Counted from the stretch's first letter, positions 49,882-60,055 are shown. The stretch is DNA of 64,000 bases from JAXMAR01 sp046350295 (GCA_046350295.1 JAXMAR010000028.1:1-64000); one strand, 5' to 3'. Program-made: numbers and translations. The notes: a model not told the origin generated them from the sequence alone.

Positions 49882-50868
49882 ATGACCAACAAAGTCCGCT
49901 GGGGCATCCTCGGCGTCGCCAACATCAACCAGCGTCTCCTTCCCGCCTTCGCCAAGGCCCAGAACGCCCAGCTCGCCGCCATCGCCAGCCGCTCCCTCGA
50001 CAAGGCCCAGGCCGCCGCCAGGGCCGCCGGCATCCCCCAAGCCTACGGGACCTACGAGCAACTGCTGGACGACCCGAACATCGACGCCGTCTACATCCCC
50101 CTGCCCAACCACCTGCACGCCCCGTGGACCCGGGCGGCCGCCGATCGCGGCAAGCACGTCCTTTGTGAAAAGCCCCTCTGTCCAAGCGCCGCCGAAGCCG
50201 CCGCGCTCGTCGCCTACTGCAAGCAAAAAAAGATCTCCCTCATGGACGGCTTCATGTGGCCGCACCATCCGCGCACCCACCTGCTGCGCCAGTTCCTCGA
50301 CCAGGGGGGCATCGGCCCGGTCCGGCACGTCACCGGCTCGTTCACCTTCTTGCTCGCCGATGATCCGCGGAATATCCGCCTCAGCCCCGAGGCCGGCGGC
50401 GGCGGCCTGCTCGACGTCGGCTGCTACCCCGTCTACGGCATTCGCTGGGCCATGCAGGCTGAGCCCGTCCGCGTCCTCGCCAGCGCCTGCTTCGAGCACG
50501 GCGTCGACGTCTTCCTCATGGGCCAGCTCTGGTTTCCGGACGGCCGAAGCGCCTGCTTCGATTGCGGCTTCACCCATCCCTTCCGCCAGTCGCTGGAAAT
50601 CGCCGGCACAAAAGGAGTCGTCTTCCTTCAGGACATGTGGCTGCCGCCGCCCAAGGCCATCTTCGAAATCCGCCGCGAGGGGAGCTACCAGGTCGAGCAG
50701 ATGGGCGTGGAGGGCCGCGACCAGATCGTCTGTATGCTGGAAAACTTCGGCCGGGCCGTGCTGGAAAAGAAGCCGGTCGCTCCGGACCCCGAGGAAGCGG
50801 TCAAGACACTGCGCGTTCTCGACGCTCTGACCCGTTCGGCGCGCGAAGGCAAACCCGTTGACGTGTAG
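49882..50868 (+). CDS. Gfo/Idh/MocA-family oxidoreductase
   Basis: A 328-residue protein starting MTNKVRWGILGVANINQRLL. The NAD(P)-binding Rossmann fold is visible (WGILGVANINQRLLPAFAKA, then IPLPNHLHAPWTRAAADRGK and LCEKPLCPSAAEAAALVAYC with the conserved E-K-P). The C-terminal half has MDGFMWPHHPRTHLLRQFLD, GLLDVGCYPVYGIRWAM and FDCGFTHPFRQSLEIAG. The family oxidises or reduces sugars and related compounds; the exact substrate is not predictable. Cytoplasmic. The stop is followed by infC on the opposite strand, so it is a single-gene unit. Confidence 0.94.
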   Translation: MTNKVRWGILGVANINQRLLPAFAKAQNAQLAAIASRSLDKAQAAARAAGIPQAYGTYEQLLDDPNIDAVYIPLPNHLHAPWTRAAADRGKHVLCEKPLCPSAAEAAALVAYCKQKKISLMDGFMWPHHPRTHLLRQFLDQGGIGPVRHVTGSFTFLLADDPRNIRLSPEAGGGGLLDVGCYPVYGIRWAMQAEPVRVLASACFEHGVDVFLMGQLWFPDGRSACFDCGFTHPFRQSLEIAGTKGVVFLQDMWLPPPKAIFEIRREGSYQVEQMGVEGRDQIVCMLENFGRAVLEKKPVAPDPEEAVKTLRVLDALTRSAREGKPVDV

Positions 50869-50992
50869 ACAGGGATTCCCACCGCGGAGAACGTAGGGTG
50901 CGTGAAAACGCACCGACTCATCGCCGAGCGTCGGCCGGAGACGGCATAGGCCCGGCATGGAAACGCCGGGCTCACGCCGCTCGAACGATGGA

Positions 50993-51511
50993 TCACTTCG
51001 GCGCCAGCATCATCGACATGCGCTTGCCTTCCATGCCCGGCATCTTCTCGACCTTGGCGGATTCGAGGAGGCGCTGGAGCATCATCTCGAGGATGCGCTT
51101 GCCTTCTTCGATGTGTTGCAACTCGCGCCCCTTGAAGAGGACGTAGACCAGCACCTTGTCCTTGTGCTCCAGGAACTTCTTGGCCTGGTTCACCTTGGTC
51201 TCGATGTCATGGTCCCCCGTCTTGGGGCGCAGCCGGATTTCCTTGAGCTTCTGGTGGTGCGTCTTGGTCTTGTCTTTGGCTTTCTGCTTTTGCAAGAACT
51301 TGAACTTGCCGAAGTCCATGATCTTGCACACCGGCGGTCGCTCGGTGGCGGCCACCTCCACCAGGTCCAGACCCGCTTCGCGGGCCATGTCAAGGGCCTG
51401 GCTGGTCGGTACGACCCCCACCTGCTCGCCGGCAGGACCGATCAGGCGCACCGGGCTGATGCGAATTTGCTCGTTGACTCTTTGGTGATCTTTCCCTGGC
51501 GGAGGAGGCAA
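50993..51511 (-). CDS. infC: translation initiation factor IF-3, with TTG start
   Basis: A 172-residue protein. IF-3 signature: RVNEQIRISPVRLIGPAGEQ, VVEVAATERPPVCKIMDFGK-type block (seen as LVEVAATERPPVCKIMDFGK), FKFLQKQKAKDKTKTHHQKL, KEIRLRPKTGDHDIETKVNQ and KILEMMLQRLLE-type end (KRILEMMLQRLLESAKVEKM). The first codon is TTG at 51511; an in-frame TAG lies two codons upstream, so no longer start is possible, and the alternative ATT at residue 15 would remove a conserved part. A purine-rich GGGAGAAGAT precedes it. infC with a rare start codon is known in E. coli, where it autoregulates. No rpmI or rplT is adjacent. Confidence 0.94.
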   Translation of the reverse strand: MPPPPGKDHQRVNEQIRISPVRLIGPAGEQVGVVPTSQALDMAREAGLDLVEVAATERPPVCKIMDFGKFKFLQKQKAKDKTKTHHQKLKEIRLRPKTGDHDIETKVNQAKKFLEHKDKVLVYVLFKGRELQHIEEGKRILEMMLQRLLESAKVEKMPGMEGKRMSMMLAPK

Positions 51512-51674
51512 GGACTATCTTCTCCCGAATAGTGATCGACTGAGGCGACGCCTTTCCGCGGGATGACACTCCCGCGCATCGCTGCATCTGAATATCCTTA
51601 CATTTGCTGAGCCTTCCGTCAACGCATTTTGGGCCCCGGTTGAGAACTTCGGGCGCCCACGCGCCGCCAGGTCC

Positions 51675-53150
51675 ATGAACAAGCTGCAAACCGTACACGT
51701 CCGCGTCAACGACACAGCCACCGGCAAGCCAACCCCCGTACGCGTCCGTTTCACGGACGGCGCCGGCGCCTACTACGCCCCGTTCGGCCGGCTCAGGGAT
51801 TTCTCCATTGCCCGCGCCCTCGGTGTCGGCGGCGCCGTCCTCATCGATGGCCTGCCCTGGGCGTATATCGCCGGCGCCTGCGAGATCGACTTGCCGCCGG
51901 GCCCCATCCGCGTGCAAGCCTGCAAAGGTCCGGAGTACCGGCCGCTCGACCAGACGATGACCCTGATCGCCGGCAAGCTGTCGCTGCGGCTCACGATCGA
52001 GCGTTGGGTGAACCTGCGCGACGAGGGCTGGGTCTCGGGGGACATGCGCTGTCATTTCCTCGCGCCGCACTCCGCTCTCCTGGAGGCGCAGGCGGAAGAC
52101 CTGGGCGTGGTCAACCTCCTCATCGCCGAGGGCCGGGCGCGGGACGAGAGCGGTGCGCCGCAGCGCTGGCTGGCGAACATCGATGACTTCAGCGGCCAGA
52201 CGGCGGCCCTCGCAACCGCGGGACATCTCGTCGCCGTCAATTCGTACAACACGTCCCCCCTTGGCGCACTGTCATTGCTCCATTGCCACCGCGTGGTCTA
52301 TCCTCTTCATTTCGAAGCCCTGAACTGGACCCTTGCCGATTGGTGCGGCCAATGCCACCGCAAGAAGGGCCTCGTCGTCTGGGCCGTCCGCGACTGGATC
52401 GAACGCGGCTTCGACGTTTGCGAGCCGCTGGCGAATCTTGTCTGCGGCGACATCGACGCCCTCGAGGTTGAACCGGCGGGCGTCGAGGCGCTGCATCGTT
52501 TCTGGAACGCCGGCCTGCGCGGCGTCCCGGTCGGGGCCAGCGGCAAGGCGAGCAACGCGCAGCCGCTCGGCGCGTTGCGGACGTACGCCAGGATTGGCCC
52601 AGGGGAAGAACTGAACTACGGCAGGTGGGTTGAAGCGGTGCGGGCCGGACACACCTTCGTCAGTGACGGCCCCCTCGTGTGGTTCGCCGCCGCGGGCCAG
52701 GAGGCGGGCGGCGTGGCGGACATTCCGGAGATTCAGGACAAGGTCCCCATTCGCGCTCGCGTCGCTGGACTGCAAGCGCCCGGCCTTCTGCGGATTGTGC
52801 GCGGCGGCGCCATCATCGCGGAAGCCAGGCCGGGGCCGGCCCAGCGTGAAGTCAGCATCGAGATCGAGGCGTCGATCGAAACGAGCGACTGGTTTCAGGC
52901 CCTGTGCGTGAGCGACGGCGTGGCGGCCACGGGTTCGTTCGCGCTGACCGCGCCGGTGTACGTGCGCCGCGGCGGCCGTCCCTTTCAGCCACGCAGCCGT
53001 GAGCGTGGCGACCTCGAGGCGACGCTCGGCGCCTATCCGCGCCTGCTGGACGCACTTCAAGCGCGCGGCCTTTTTCCGACGGAGCAGGACAGAAGCCGCC
53101 TCGAACAGGTCTTCGCCACGGCCCGGGCAAGGCTGAGCATCTCGGATTGA
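51675..53150 (+). CDS. CehA/McbA-like metallohydrolase-family protein
   Basis: A 491-residue protein starting MNKLQTVHVRVNDTATGKPT at ATG 51675. The N-terminal 110 residues are a beta-rich domain (TPVRVRFTDGAGAYYAPFGR). The middle resembles the PHP-like CehA/McbA family: GWVSGDMRCHFLAPHSALLE, where the D-x-H pair and a second His fit metal ligands, and VWAVRDWIERGFDVCEPLAN, then VGASGKASNAQPLGALRTYA. Other expected His/Asp ligands are less clear, so activity is uncertain. No signal peptide is visible. It is upstream of the SecA paralogue by about 105 bp in the same direction. Confidence 0.72.
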   Translation: MNKLQTVHVRVNDTATGKPTPVRVRFTDGAGAYYAPFGRLRDFSIARALGVGGAVLIDGLPWAYIAGACEIDLPPGPIRVQACKGPEYRPLDQTMTLIAGKLSLRLTIERWVNLRDEGWVSGDMRCHFLAPHSALLEAQAEDLGVVNLLIAEGRARDESGAPQRWLANIDDFSGQTAALATAGHLVAVNSYNTSPLGALSLLHCHRVVYPLHFEALNWTLADWCGQCHRKKGLVVWAVRDWIERGFDVCEPLANLVCGDIDALEVEPAGVEALHRFWNAGLRGVPVGASGKASNAQPLGALRTYARIGPGEELNYGRWVEAVRAGHTFVSDGPLVWFAAAGQEAGGVADIPEIQDKVPIRARVAGLQAPGLLRIVRGGAIIAEARPGPAQREVSIEIEASIETSDWFQALCVSDGVAATGSFALTAPVYVRRGGRPFQPRSRERGDLEATLGAYPRLLDALQARGLFPTEQDRSRLEQVFATARARLSISD

Positions 53151-53255
53151 TTCAGCCGAGCGCCGAAACGGGCAAAGCGCCGGAAAGAGCATGCGGCGCC
53201 GTGAGGAATCTGATACTCTGGAACAGCCGACTCGATTCTCCGCGCCGAGGTCTTC

Positions 53256-55406
53256 GTGACACCCACTACCGCTTCCCCCGCGTCCATCCACATCGCTGGT
53301 GACGCCTTTACCCGTTTGCACGGCAAGAACCGCCTCGGCTCGCGTCTGGCGAACTACGCCCGCCTGCTCTTCGGTCTCCCCTCGCAGCGCCGCCTCGCCC
53401 GCGGCGGCCTCGCCATCGCCGCCATTCGCCACTTCGAGGCCGAATTCAGCAAGCTCTCCGATACCGAGGTTCGCCAGCGCGGTCTGCAGCTGCGCGGCCG
53501 GGCCCGCGGCGGCGAATCCCTCGACTCCCTCCTGCCCGAAGCGTTCGCCCTCACCTGCGTGGCGGCGTACCGCAATGTCCGGCTGCGGCCCTTCGACGTG
53601 CAACTCGCGGCGGGCGTCGTCCTTCACCATGGCGCCCTTGCCGAGGTCGCGACCGGCGAAGGCAAAACCCTCATCGCGACGTTGCCCGTTGCCCTCAACG
53701 CCCTCATGGGCAAGGGCGTCCACGTCACGACCGTCAACGACTACCTCGCCCTGCGCGACGGCGAATGGACCGGGACCATCTACCAGGCCCTCGGCCTCAC
53801 GACCGGCGTCCTGCAGATGAAGATGACCGACGAGGCTCGTACCGAGGCCTACCAGGCGGACATCACCTACGGTACCGCTTCGGAGTTCGGCTTTGATTTC
53901 CTGCGCGACCGCCTCAAGCAGAAGAGCAGCCGGAGCCAGGGCGTCCCCTTCTGGATGGCCTGGAGCAAGGGCGCCAACGTCGACCCCAAGAAGTTCGACC
54001 CGCGCGTCCAGCGCGAGCACCATTACGCCCTGGTCGATGAGGCGGACAACATCTTCGTCGACGAGGCGCGTACCCCGCTCATCATCAGCATGCCGACGCG
54101 CCTCGCCACCGAGCAGGAAGCCGCCGTCTACCACTGGGCGGACGGCCTGGCCAAGCAAATGGTGCGCGACCAGCACTTCTATCTCGACGAGAAGAAGCAG
54201 AAGGTGGAATTGACCGACCTCGGGCGGGGGCTCATCCGCTACTCCAACCCGCCCACGCACACGCACGCCGTGGACAAGCTGCACGAGCACGCCGAGCGGG
54301 CCATCCACGCCAACTATCGCTTCCGCCTCGACCAGCATTACCTGATCGAGAACCAGAAGGTCGTCATCATCGACGAATTCACCGGCCGCCGCATGCCCGA
54401 CCGCCACTGGCGCGAAGGTTTGCACCAGGCCGTCGAGGCCAAGGAAAAGGCGCCGATCACCTTCGCGGCCGATCACGCGGCCCAGGTCACCTATCAATCG
54501 TACTTCCGGCTCTACAAGAAGCTCTCCGGCATGAGCGGCACCGCCAAGCAGAACTGGCGCGAGCTGCGCCGCGTCTACAAGCTGCGCGTCGTCTGCGTGC
54601 CGACCAACAAGCCCTGCGTCCGCGTCCACCAGCCCGACCGCGTCTTCCCGACCGAGGACGCGAAGATGGACGCCGTCGTCGCCGAGGTCCAGAAGCTCCA
54701 CGCCGCGGGCCGGCCCATCCTGATCGGCACCCGCTCAGTCGAGAAGTCCGAGCTCCTCGGCCGCAAGCTCAGCGCCGCCGGCGTCGAGCACCAGGTCCTG
54801 AACGCGCGCCCCGATATCGCCGACCGCGAAGCCGCCATCGTCGCCCAGGCCGGCCGCCCGGGAGTGGTCACCATCGCCACCAACATGGCCGGCCGCGGCA
54901 CCGACATCCTCCTTGGGGGGAATCCCGAAACCATGGCGTGGGTCAAGCTGCGCGACCAGTACAAGCACCGCAACGACGTCCCGCCGGCAATCTGGAAGCA
55001 GACCGTGGACGAGATCGAAGCCCAGGAGCACATCCTCGGCCTGCGCGACCAGGTGCGGACGTCGGGCGGACTGCACGTCCTGGGGACCGAGCGGCACGAA
55101 GCCCTGCGTATCGATCGCCAGCTCCAGGGCCGCGCCGCGCGCCAGGGGGACCCCGGCAGCGCCCAGTTCTTCCTGTCGCTGGAGGACGAGCTGCTCGAAG
55201 GACTCGGGCCCGGCCCGCAGGAATCCCTGCGCGAGATCGGCGAGCGCGGCGGCAAGCGTGACTGGGACAAGTACCACCCCTATTTCATCAAGGCGCAAAG
55301 GCGCCTCGAAGCGCGCCACTATCGCCAACGCGTCGACCTGCTGCTCTACGAACGGAACCGCCAGGAGATCCTCAAGGACCTCGGCGCCGATCCGTACGTC
55401 GACTGA
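53256..55406 (+). CDS. short SecA paralogue (SecA-like ATPase)
   Basis: A 716-residue protein with a GTG start at 53256 and GAGG upstream. SecA motor elements are all present: VATGEGKTLIATLPVALNAL (Walker A), VTTVNDYLALRDGEWTGTIY, ITYGTASEFGFDFLRDRLKQ, YALVDEADNIFVDEARTPLI (DEAD box), YFRLYKKLSGMSGTAKQNWR, VVTIATNMAGRGTDILLGGN and RIDRQLQGRAARQGDPGSAQ. Canonical SecA has about 830-900 residues. Here the helical wing region after about residue 680 is short and the C-terminal zinc-binding C-x-C...C-H tail is missing. It could be a SecA2-type accessory motor or another protein-handling ATPase. No SecY, SecE or SecB gene is near. The intact frame shows it is under selection. Confidence 0.92.
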   Translation: MTPTTASPASIHIAGDAFTRLHGKNRLGSRLANYARLLFGLPSQRRLARGGLAIAAIRHFEAEFSKLSDTEVRQRGLQLRGRARGGESLDSLLPEAFALTCVAAYRNVRLRPFDVQLAAGVVLHHGALAEVATGEGKTLIATLPVALNALMGKGVHVTTVNDYLALRDGEWTGTIYQALGLTTGVLQMKMTDEARTEAYQADITYGTASEFGFDFLRDRLKQKSSRSQGVPFWMAWSKGANVDPKKFDPRVQREHHYALVDEADNIFVDEARTPLIISMPTRLATEQEAAVYHWADGLAKQMVRDQHFYLDEKKQKVELTDLGRGLIRYSNPPTHTHAVDKLHEHAERAIHANYRFRLDQHYLIENQKVVIIDEFTGRRMPDRHWREGLHQAVEAKEKAPITFAADHAAQVTYQSYFRLYKKLSGMSGTAKQNWRELRRVYKLRVVCVPTNKPCVRVHQPDRVFPTEDAKMDAVVAEVQKLHAAGRPILIGTRSVEKSELLGRKLSAAGVEHQVLNARPDIADREAAIVAQAGRPGVVTIATNMAGRGTDILLGGNPETMAWVKLRDQYKHRNDVPPAIWKQTVDEIEAQEHILGLRDQVRTSGGLHVLGTERHEALRIDRQLQGRAARQGDPGSAQFFLSLEDELLEGLGPGPQESLREIGERGGKRDWDKYHPYFIKAQRRLEARHYRQRVDLLLYERNRQEILKDLGADPYVD

Positions 55407-55562
55407 CGTCGTCGCGCCGGCGCATCTTCTCGAGAGGAGACGGCGGCGCCGCTGTCGACGCGGTCACGAAAAATTCACGATTCTTGGAATAAACCGGGCC
55501 ACTTCTTCTCTTACCAACAGACATTTCAAACGCGGCTCGTCCTTGTTGACAGGGAGTCCCCC

Positions 55563-56957
55563 ATGCGCGTCCGTGTATTCTCCTTGTGCCCGCTCGCCGT
55601 TCTGATGTTCGCTCTGCCCGGCACGGTCTCCGCCGCCTGCTGCTATTTCTCCGCCAAGAACACGGACATCTTGCAGCCCGCCCAGAAGGTCTTCCTCACC
55701 CACGACCCGGCGGAGAAAATCGAGACGTTTACCGTGCAGCCGCGTTTCGAGGGGAACGCTCTCGACTTCGGCATGGTCATCCCCACCCCGGCGCTGCCCA
55801 AGTTGCACGAGATGCCCAAGGAGTTCTTCAAGCACCTCGCCATCTACACGATCCTGAAGCGGCGTGAATCTCCTCATTCCAATCTGCTGCCGCTCTTCGC
55901 CGACCGCGACTCAATTAGACGCCCCGAGCCGACCAGCGCACCCACCGCCGCGCCGTCCGCCACGAAGGCCCCGAGTCCTCGCCCCGAGCCGCCGCCGGTG
56001 CGCGTGCTGGAGACCGGCGTCGTCGGCTCGCTCGATTACAAGATCCTCGAGGCCGACCGGGCCGACGCCCTCTTCGACTGGCTCAAGGAGCACAAGTACC
56101 AGTACGCCGGCGACGAGGCGACGCTCGATTATTACGTGAAGAAGAAATGGTTCTTCACGGTGATGAAGATCGACACCATGGCGATGAAGAAGAGCCGGGA
56201 CGGAACCTACCAGGGCGAGGTGACGCCGACGCGCTTCCGCTTCGCCAGCGACAAGCTGATCTATCCGCTCAAGATCACGCAGATCTCCGTCAAGGACAAG
56301 ACCGAGGCGCTGATCTATGTCCAGGCGCCCGGGAAGGTCGACCTGCCCGGCGACTGGACCTACCAGTACACCTGGCTGGCCATGCTGCAATCCGCCCGCG
56401 GCTGCACGCCGGGCGGCATCAAGGGGGGCGGCGAGGACTGGCTCAGCGCCATCAACGAGCGCGTCCCCGCGCTGCTCCGCCGCGCCCGCGACCTCGGCTT
56501 CACCTTCACGCCAGGCTTTCGTCCGAGCCCCAACCGCGAAGGCCACATCCCGACCACCATGGAGTGGGCCCGCAAGCTCACCGCACGCGATATCGCCGTC
56601 CTCAAAGGCGAGGCGCCCTACAGCGAAACCGTCCCCGACGTCGACCAGGGCTTCAATGTCGCCGACGTGCGCGACCCCAAGCGCGCCGGCGCGGTCCGCA
56701 AAGTGATCCAGGCCCGCCTCGCCCGCGCCCACGCCGAACGACCCTACGGTTATCTCGTCCGCCATGTACCCGACGAGGACATCAAGGGCTTGCGCCAGCT
56801 GGCCGGCCACTTTCAGGCAGGACAGTTCATCACCAAGTTCCGCAAGTTCTTCTGTCGCGATGAGATGAACGAGGACATCGTCTTCCAGCCCGCACGCGAA
56901 GGGGATCAGGAGGATCGCTCCGAGTACGAAGAGATACTGCCGACTTCGCCGCCGTGA
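55563..56957 (+). CDS. secreted DUF2330 protein
   Basis: A 464-residue protein. Signal peptide MRVRVFSLCPLAVLMFALPG, then AACCYFSA. DUF2330 features: VFLTHDPAEKIETFTVQPRF, the motif LDFGMVIPTPALPKLHEMPK (V-I-P-x-P), LDYKILEADRADALFDWLKE with YQYAGDEATLDYYVKKKWFF, and PTRFRFASDKLIYPLKITQI. A Pro-rich linker separates the two conserved halves (about residues 118-145). GGGAG lies before the ATG. The family is common in planctomycetes and unknown in function; export is inferred from the signal peptide. It is about 156 bp downstream of the SecA paralogue, same direction. Confidence 0.92.
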   Translation: MRVRVFSLCPLAVLMFALPGTVSAACCYFSAKNTDILQPAQKVFLTHDPAEKIETFTVQPRFEGNALDFGMVIPTPALPKLHEMPKEFFKHLAIYTILKRRESPHSNLLPLFADRDSIRRPEPTSAPTAAPSATKAPSPRPEPPPVRVLETGVVGSLDYKILEADRADALFDWLKEHKYQYAGDEATLDYYVKKKWFFTVMKIDTMAMKKSRDGTYQGEVTPTRFRFASDKLIYPLKITQISVKDKTEALIYVQAPGKVDLPGDWTYQYTWLAMLQSARGCTPGGIKGGGEDWLSAINERVPALLRRARDLGFTFTPGFRPSPNREGHIPTTMEWARKLTARDIAVLKGEAPYSETVPDVDQGFNVADVRDPKRAGAVRKVIQARLARAHAERPYGYLVRHVPDEDIKGLRQLAGHFQAGQFITKFRKFFCRDEMNEDIVFQPAREGDQEDRSEYEEILPTSPP

Positions 56958-56983
56958 TCGCCGCTCCGGCTCCAGGCCGCGCT

Positions 56984-57440
56984 TACCGCAGCCTTTTGGC
57001 GGGAACCATAGCGCCGGAGGATCCCTTGGAATAGAAGCCGAAACGCATCTCGGTGTCCGACACGAACTCGATCTCCATCTGCAGCTTGTCCTTCTCGGCC
57101 GCCGCGGCCCGCTCCTCCTTGGAAAGTTTGCCGAGTGCTTGGCCGGCGGGCATCGGGATCGGTGAGCGATTGCACGGTCATCTCGTCGTTGGACTTGAAC
57201 GTGATGGGACCATTCGAACGGCCGGTCCGGTCCTTCGAGCACGAGGACAAGGCCCTTGCCGGTGGTGCGGTCGGAGCGCGCGCGAACGTGGCATCTTGCC
57301 TCGTCCCGTCCTGGCGTCGCTGGCGCCGAAGAAGATGGCGCACCTGGAACGACGAGCGTCATGGTCGGATGGTCGGGCGCCGTCCCTTGCCAGTTACCGA
57401 GGATGCGGTCCGTGTCGTCCTCGAGAGCCGCCTTCCCACC
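56984..57440 (-). pseudogene. small secreted-type protein remnant (TIGR03067-like), frameshifted
   Basis: Frames on the minus strand together read DRILGNWQGTAPDHPTMTLV near 57390, LVLVLEGPDRPFEW, ITFKSNDEMTVQSLTDPDAR, LSKEERAAAAEKDKLQMEIE and FVSDTEMRFGFYSKGSSGAM, ending PAKRLR at 56984. The W-Q-G-T and lipocalin-like strand pattern resembles TIGR03067-type planctomycete proteins. About four frame changes and no clear start. The 190 bp above it to 57644 show nothing else. Confidence 0.6.
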
Positions 57441-57643
57441 TGAGTTCAGGGAGATAATCAGGAAGCCACCCCGCCGCCGACCAGCCGCGGCGACCTAGAG
57501 CAAGACAAGCACGACGACAACGCCGCGGGTCCCTTCGCCTTCTTCTTGCGGCGGGGCGTGCGGACGAGCCCGCGGGTCATCCTGATCATCGTCGTCACGT
57601 CTACGCGACTTCGCGCCATGCCGTCGCCTCCCGCCGAAAGACG

Positions 57644-58454
57644 TCATTTTATTGACGAGCACGACAGACACCCCAACCAGACCCATCCCCTCTCCACGAG
57701 TTCGCCGTTTCCCGAGGGAACGGCAGCGCCGGCGTTGGTGGCGTTGTGAGCGACGATGGCTCGAAGGATCTGGAAATCCGCGGCAAGCCCGGTTGGGAAA
57801 GCGTCGTCATCACGCAGCCGGGAACATTGGGCCGACACCCGCAGCGACGCGTCGCCGATCGGCAACGTCCGGCCGACCCAATCGCGCTCGACAAATCCGG
57901 AGAGACCGGGAAGAGTCTCAATCAGGACATTAAGCCGAACCGCCGCGACTCAATCCCGGAGTCCGGCCAGTATTCGCGGAGTCGCCGCAGCGTGGCTGTC
58001 GTGACGAGATGCATGGGAGCGAGGTCAAAGTAGCTCGCCGGACAAGCGCTGATCGATTCCGAGTTTGCCTGCGGATGACCCGGCACGGTCTGGCCAGGCG
58101 ACTTCGATCGTGGCCGTTCCGAGCGGTGCCCCGCGAAGGTTCTACCCGCCGCCCAACAACTTCGAAAGGGCCGCGTCAAGGTCGTCACGGTCGCTTCGAT
58201 ACCGGCCCCGTCCGGCCCGGTCACGATCGCTCGTCGCGCAACTTGGCCCGCAGTTCGGCAAGTAGCCCTCCCACCGCGCGGTTGCTTCGCCTGCGACCCG
58301 CCGGTTTCGTCGATCACCGCGAACCGGCGGTCCTCTCGTCCAGCCCATCCGGCCCGAAGGCCAGCGTTCCAGGCGTTCCCCGCATCGACTTCACTGGGTA
58401 GCGGTGGATTTCCGCGACGTACCCCACCAGGGTCCTGCCTTCGTTCGCGTTCAT
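57644..58454 (-). pseudogene. MOSC-domain (YcbX-like) protein, frameshifted
   Basis: Starts at ATG 58454 (MNANEGRTLVGYVAEIHRYP, then VKSMRGTPGTLAFGPDGLDE), the MOSC N-terminal beta barrel. Later frames give RFAVIDETGG, SDRDDLDAALSKLLG, DLAPMHLVTTATLRRLREYW, then the MOSC core CVMTTL with QPGLPADFQILRAIVAHNAT and ERGWVWLGC. MOSC proteins bind molybdenum cofactor or serve in sulphur transfer. The ATG overlaps the permease stop in an ATGA arrangement. At least four indels are needed, while conserved blocks stay readable, so sequencing error or recent decay are both possible. Confidence 0.78.
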
Positions 58455-60055
58455 TGGTCGCTCCATGCATCTGCCACAGTTCGACCCCCGCCAGCGTCGC
58501 AAGGGCAACAATGATCACGCCCAGGACGACCTGCACGGACACATCCCCGGGTGGCCCGGAACAGGTCGGGGACCGTCGAACAGGCTCGGCCGTCACGGCG
58601 CTCAAGACCCCGGCCGCCGTGAAGAGGGCCACGACCGCAGCCAGGTGCACGCCAGCGCGAGCCGCTGGGCGCCGATAGCGGTGCGCCGCGGGCGGCGGCA
58701 TCGAGGGACATCCGCTTCTCGCCCGCAGGGCGAAGTAGCCGGCGCCCAATCACGTACATTCCCAGAGCACCGGCACGACAACCCCGTTGTCGTCAATCCG
58801 AGGATACACCGCCAGGCGATCACGGACAGCGCTGACCACGCCGACAGGGAGCCACACGCCGAGCGCACGCATGGTAGCCGCCGAACAGCTGTGGTTCTTG
58901 CCGCAGCCGTTGCAAGCGCGACCACAGCCGAGGATGGTGGGACCGCCGCCGCGAAGCCGGCGACCAGGACGGCCGCCTGGATCGCCGTCATCGAACCACA
59001 GGTTCGCCACGACGAACCCGGCCGTGAGGAGGCTGCAGCGCCGGCGCCGGCCATGGCGTCTTGTCGCTGTGCATGCACATTCCCCGGAGGAAAGGCGCCA
59101 CGAACCCGTCAGCGCCCGAGGGCAAACAACTGCCGGCTGGAACCGTAGAGCAACCCATGGTAGCTCGCGACCAGGCCGAACAGGGCGACCGCGCCGAAGC
59201 CGTAGAAGAGCAGGGGAGACTCCCCCGCCGGGATTTGCCGGATCACCTCGGCCAGCGGATAGTCCACCGGCTTGGCGTCCTTCGCCGCGATCTGCTGGGA
59301 CGGCAGGGCGCCGCACGCGGTCACGATCGTGAACACGACCAGGACAATGACCGTGAGAATTGCCAATGTGAGTCCGCGCGGGATCGTTCGCGCCGGTGTG
59401 TGCGACTCTTCCGCGGCAAGCGCCGCCCCCTCGATGATGATGAGCCACCATAGCGCGAACGGAATCGCGTCGACGACGGCGCCCCAGCGCCCTTGGCGGC
59501 CGGGACCGCCGGCGCCGTCCAGACCCGGTCCCAGTCGAAGTTCGTCAACGCCGCGGCCCAGAAGATCACCAGGCCGCCGAGCGCCGCGCAGGTCATCCAC
59601 GCGAGCGCACGCGCCTGCTCCTTCACCCCCCGGGCCTGAAGCCAGAAAAACAATGCGACGATGGTCAATCCGACCGCGACCGCGACATGCTCGTTCGGCG
59701 CGCCATCCGGGGAGAGCAGGAAAGCGACGTACTTCCCGCCGGCCGCCAGGGCGGTCGCCACTCCGCCGAAAAGGCACCCAAGAACATTGACCAACCCATC
59801 AGGAACGCGACCTGCGCTGCAGCGCGCAAGCCATAATCGAGCGGGGCCACCGCGCGCGGCATGGCGACCGCCAGTTCCGAGAGGGCGAGCACCCACGCCA
59901 GGAACAAAAGGCACACCGCCAGCGACGCAATCAGCATCGCCACGGGGCCGTTGTCCTTCAGGCCGAGGTTCCAACCGAAATACTGGCCGCACACGACGAT
60001 GCCGACGCCCAGCCCAGATGTCACGGACGCGTAGCTGTCCGCCTGGTAGTTCCAT
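58451..60055 (-). pseudogene. ethanolamine-permease-like APC transporter, frameshifted
   Basis: Begins at ATG 60055 (MELPGG, then by shift YQADSYASVTSGLGVGIVVC). Readable blocks: GQYFGWNLGLKDNGPVAMLI, SLAVCLLFLAWVLALSELAV, GWSMFLGCLFGGVATALAAG, HVAVAVGLTIVALFFWLQAR, DAIPFALWWLIIIEGAALAA, PRGLTLAILTVIVLVVFTIV, GALPSQQIAAKDAKPVDYPL, SYHGLLYGSSRQLFALGR, then scrambled helices to VVLGVIIVALATLAGVELWQ. The Q-Y-F-G-W-N and S-R-Q-L-F-A-L-G-R motifs point to the Eat/ethanolamine group. About six indels. It ends at 58451 overlapping the MOSC start. Confidence 0.82.

Noticed and set aside
52272..54701. An 809-codon minus-strand frame opposite the CehA-like and SecA genes
   Set aside because: It is the complement of strongly conserved coding sequence and has no recognisable motifs.
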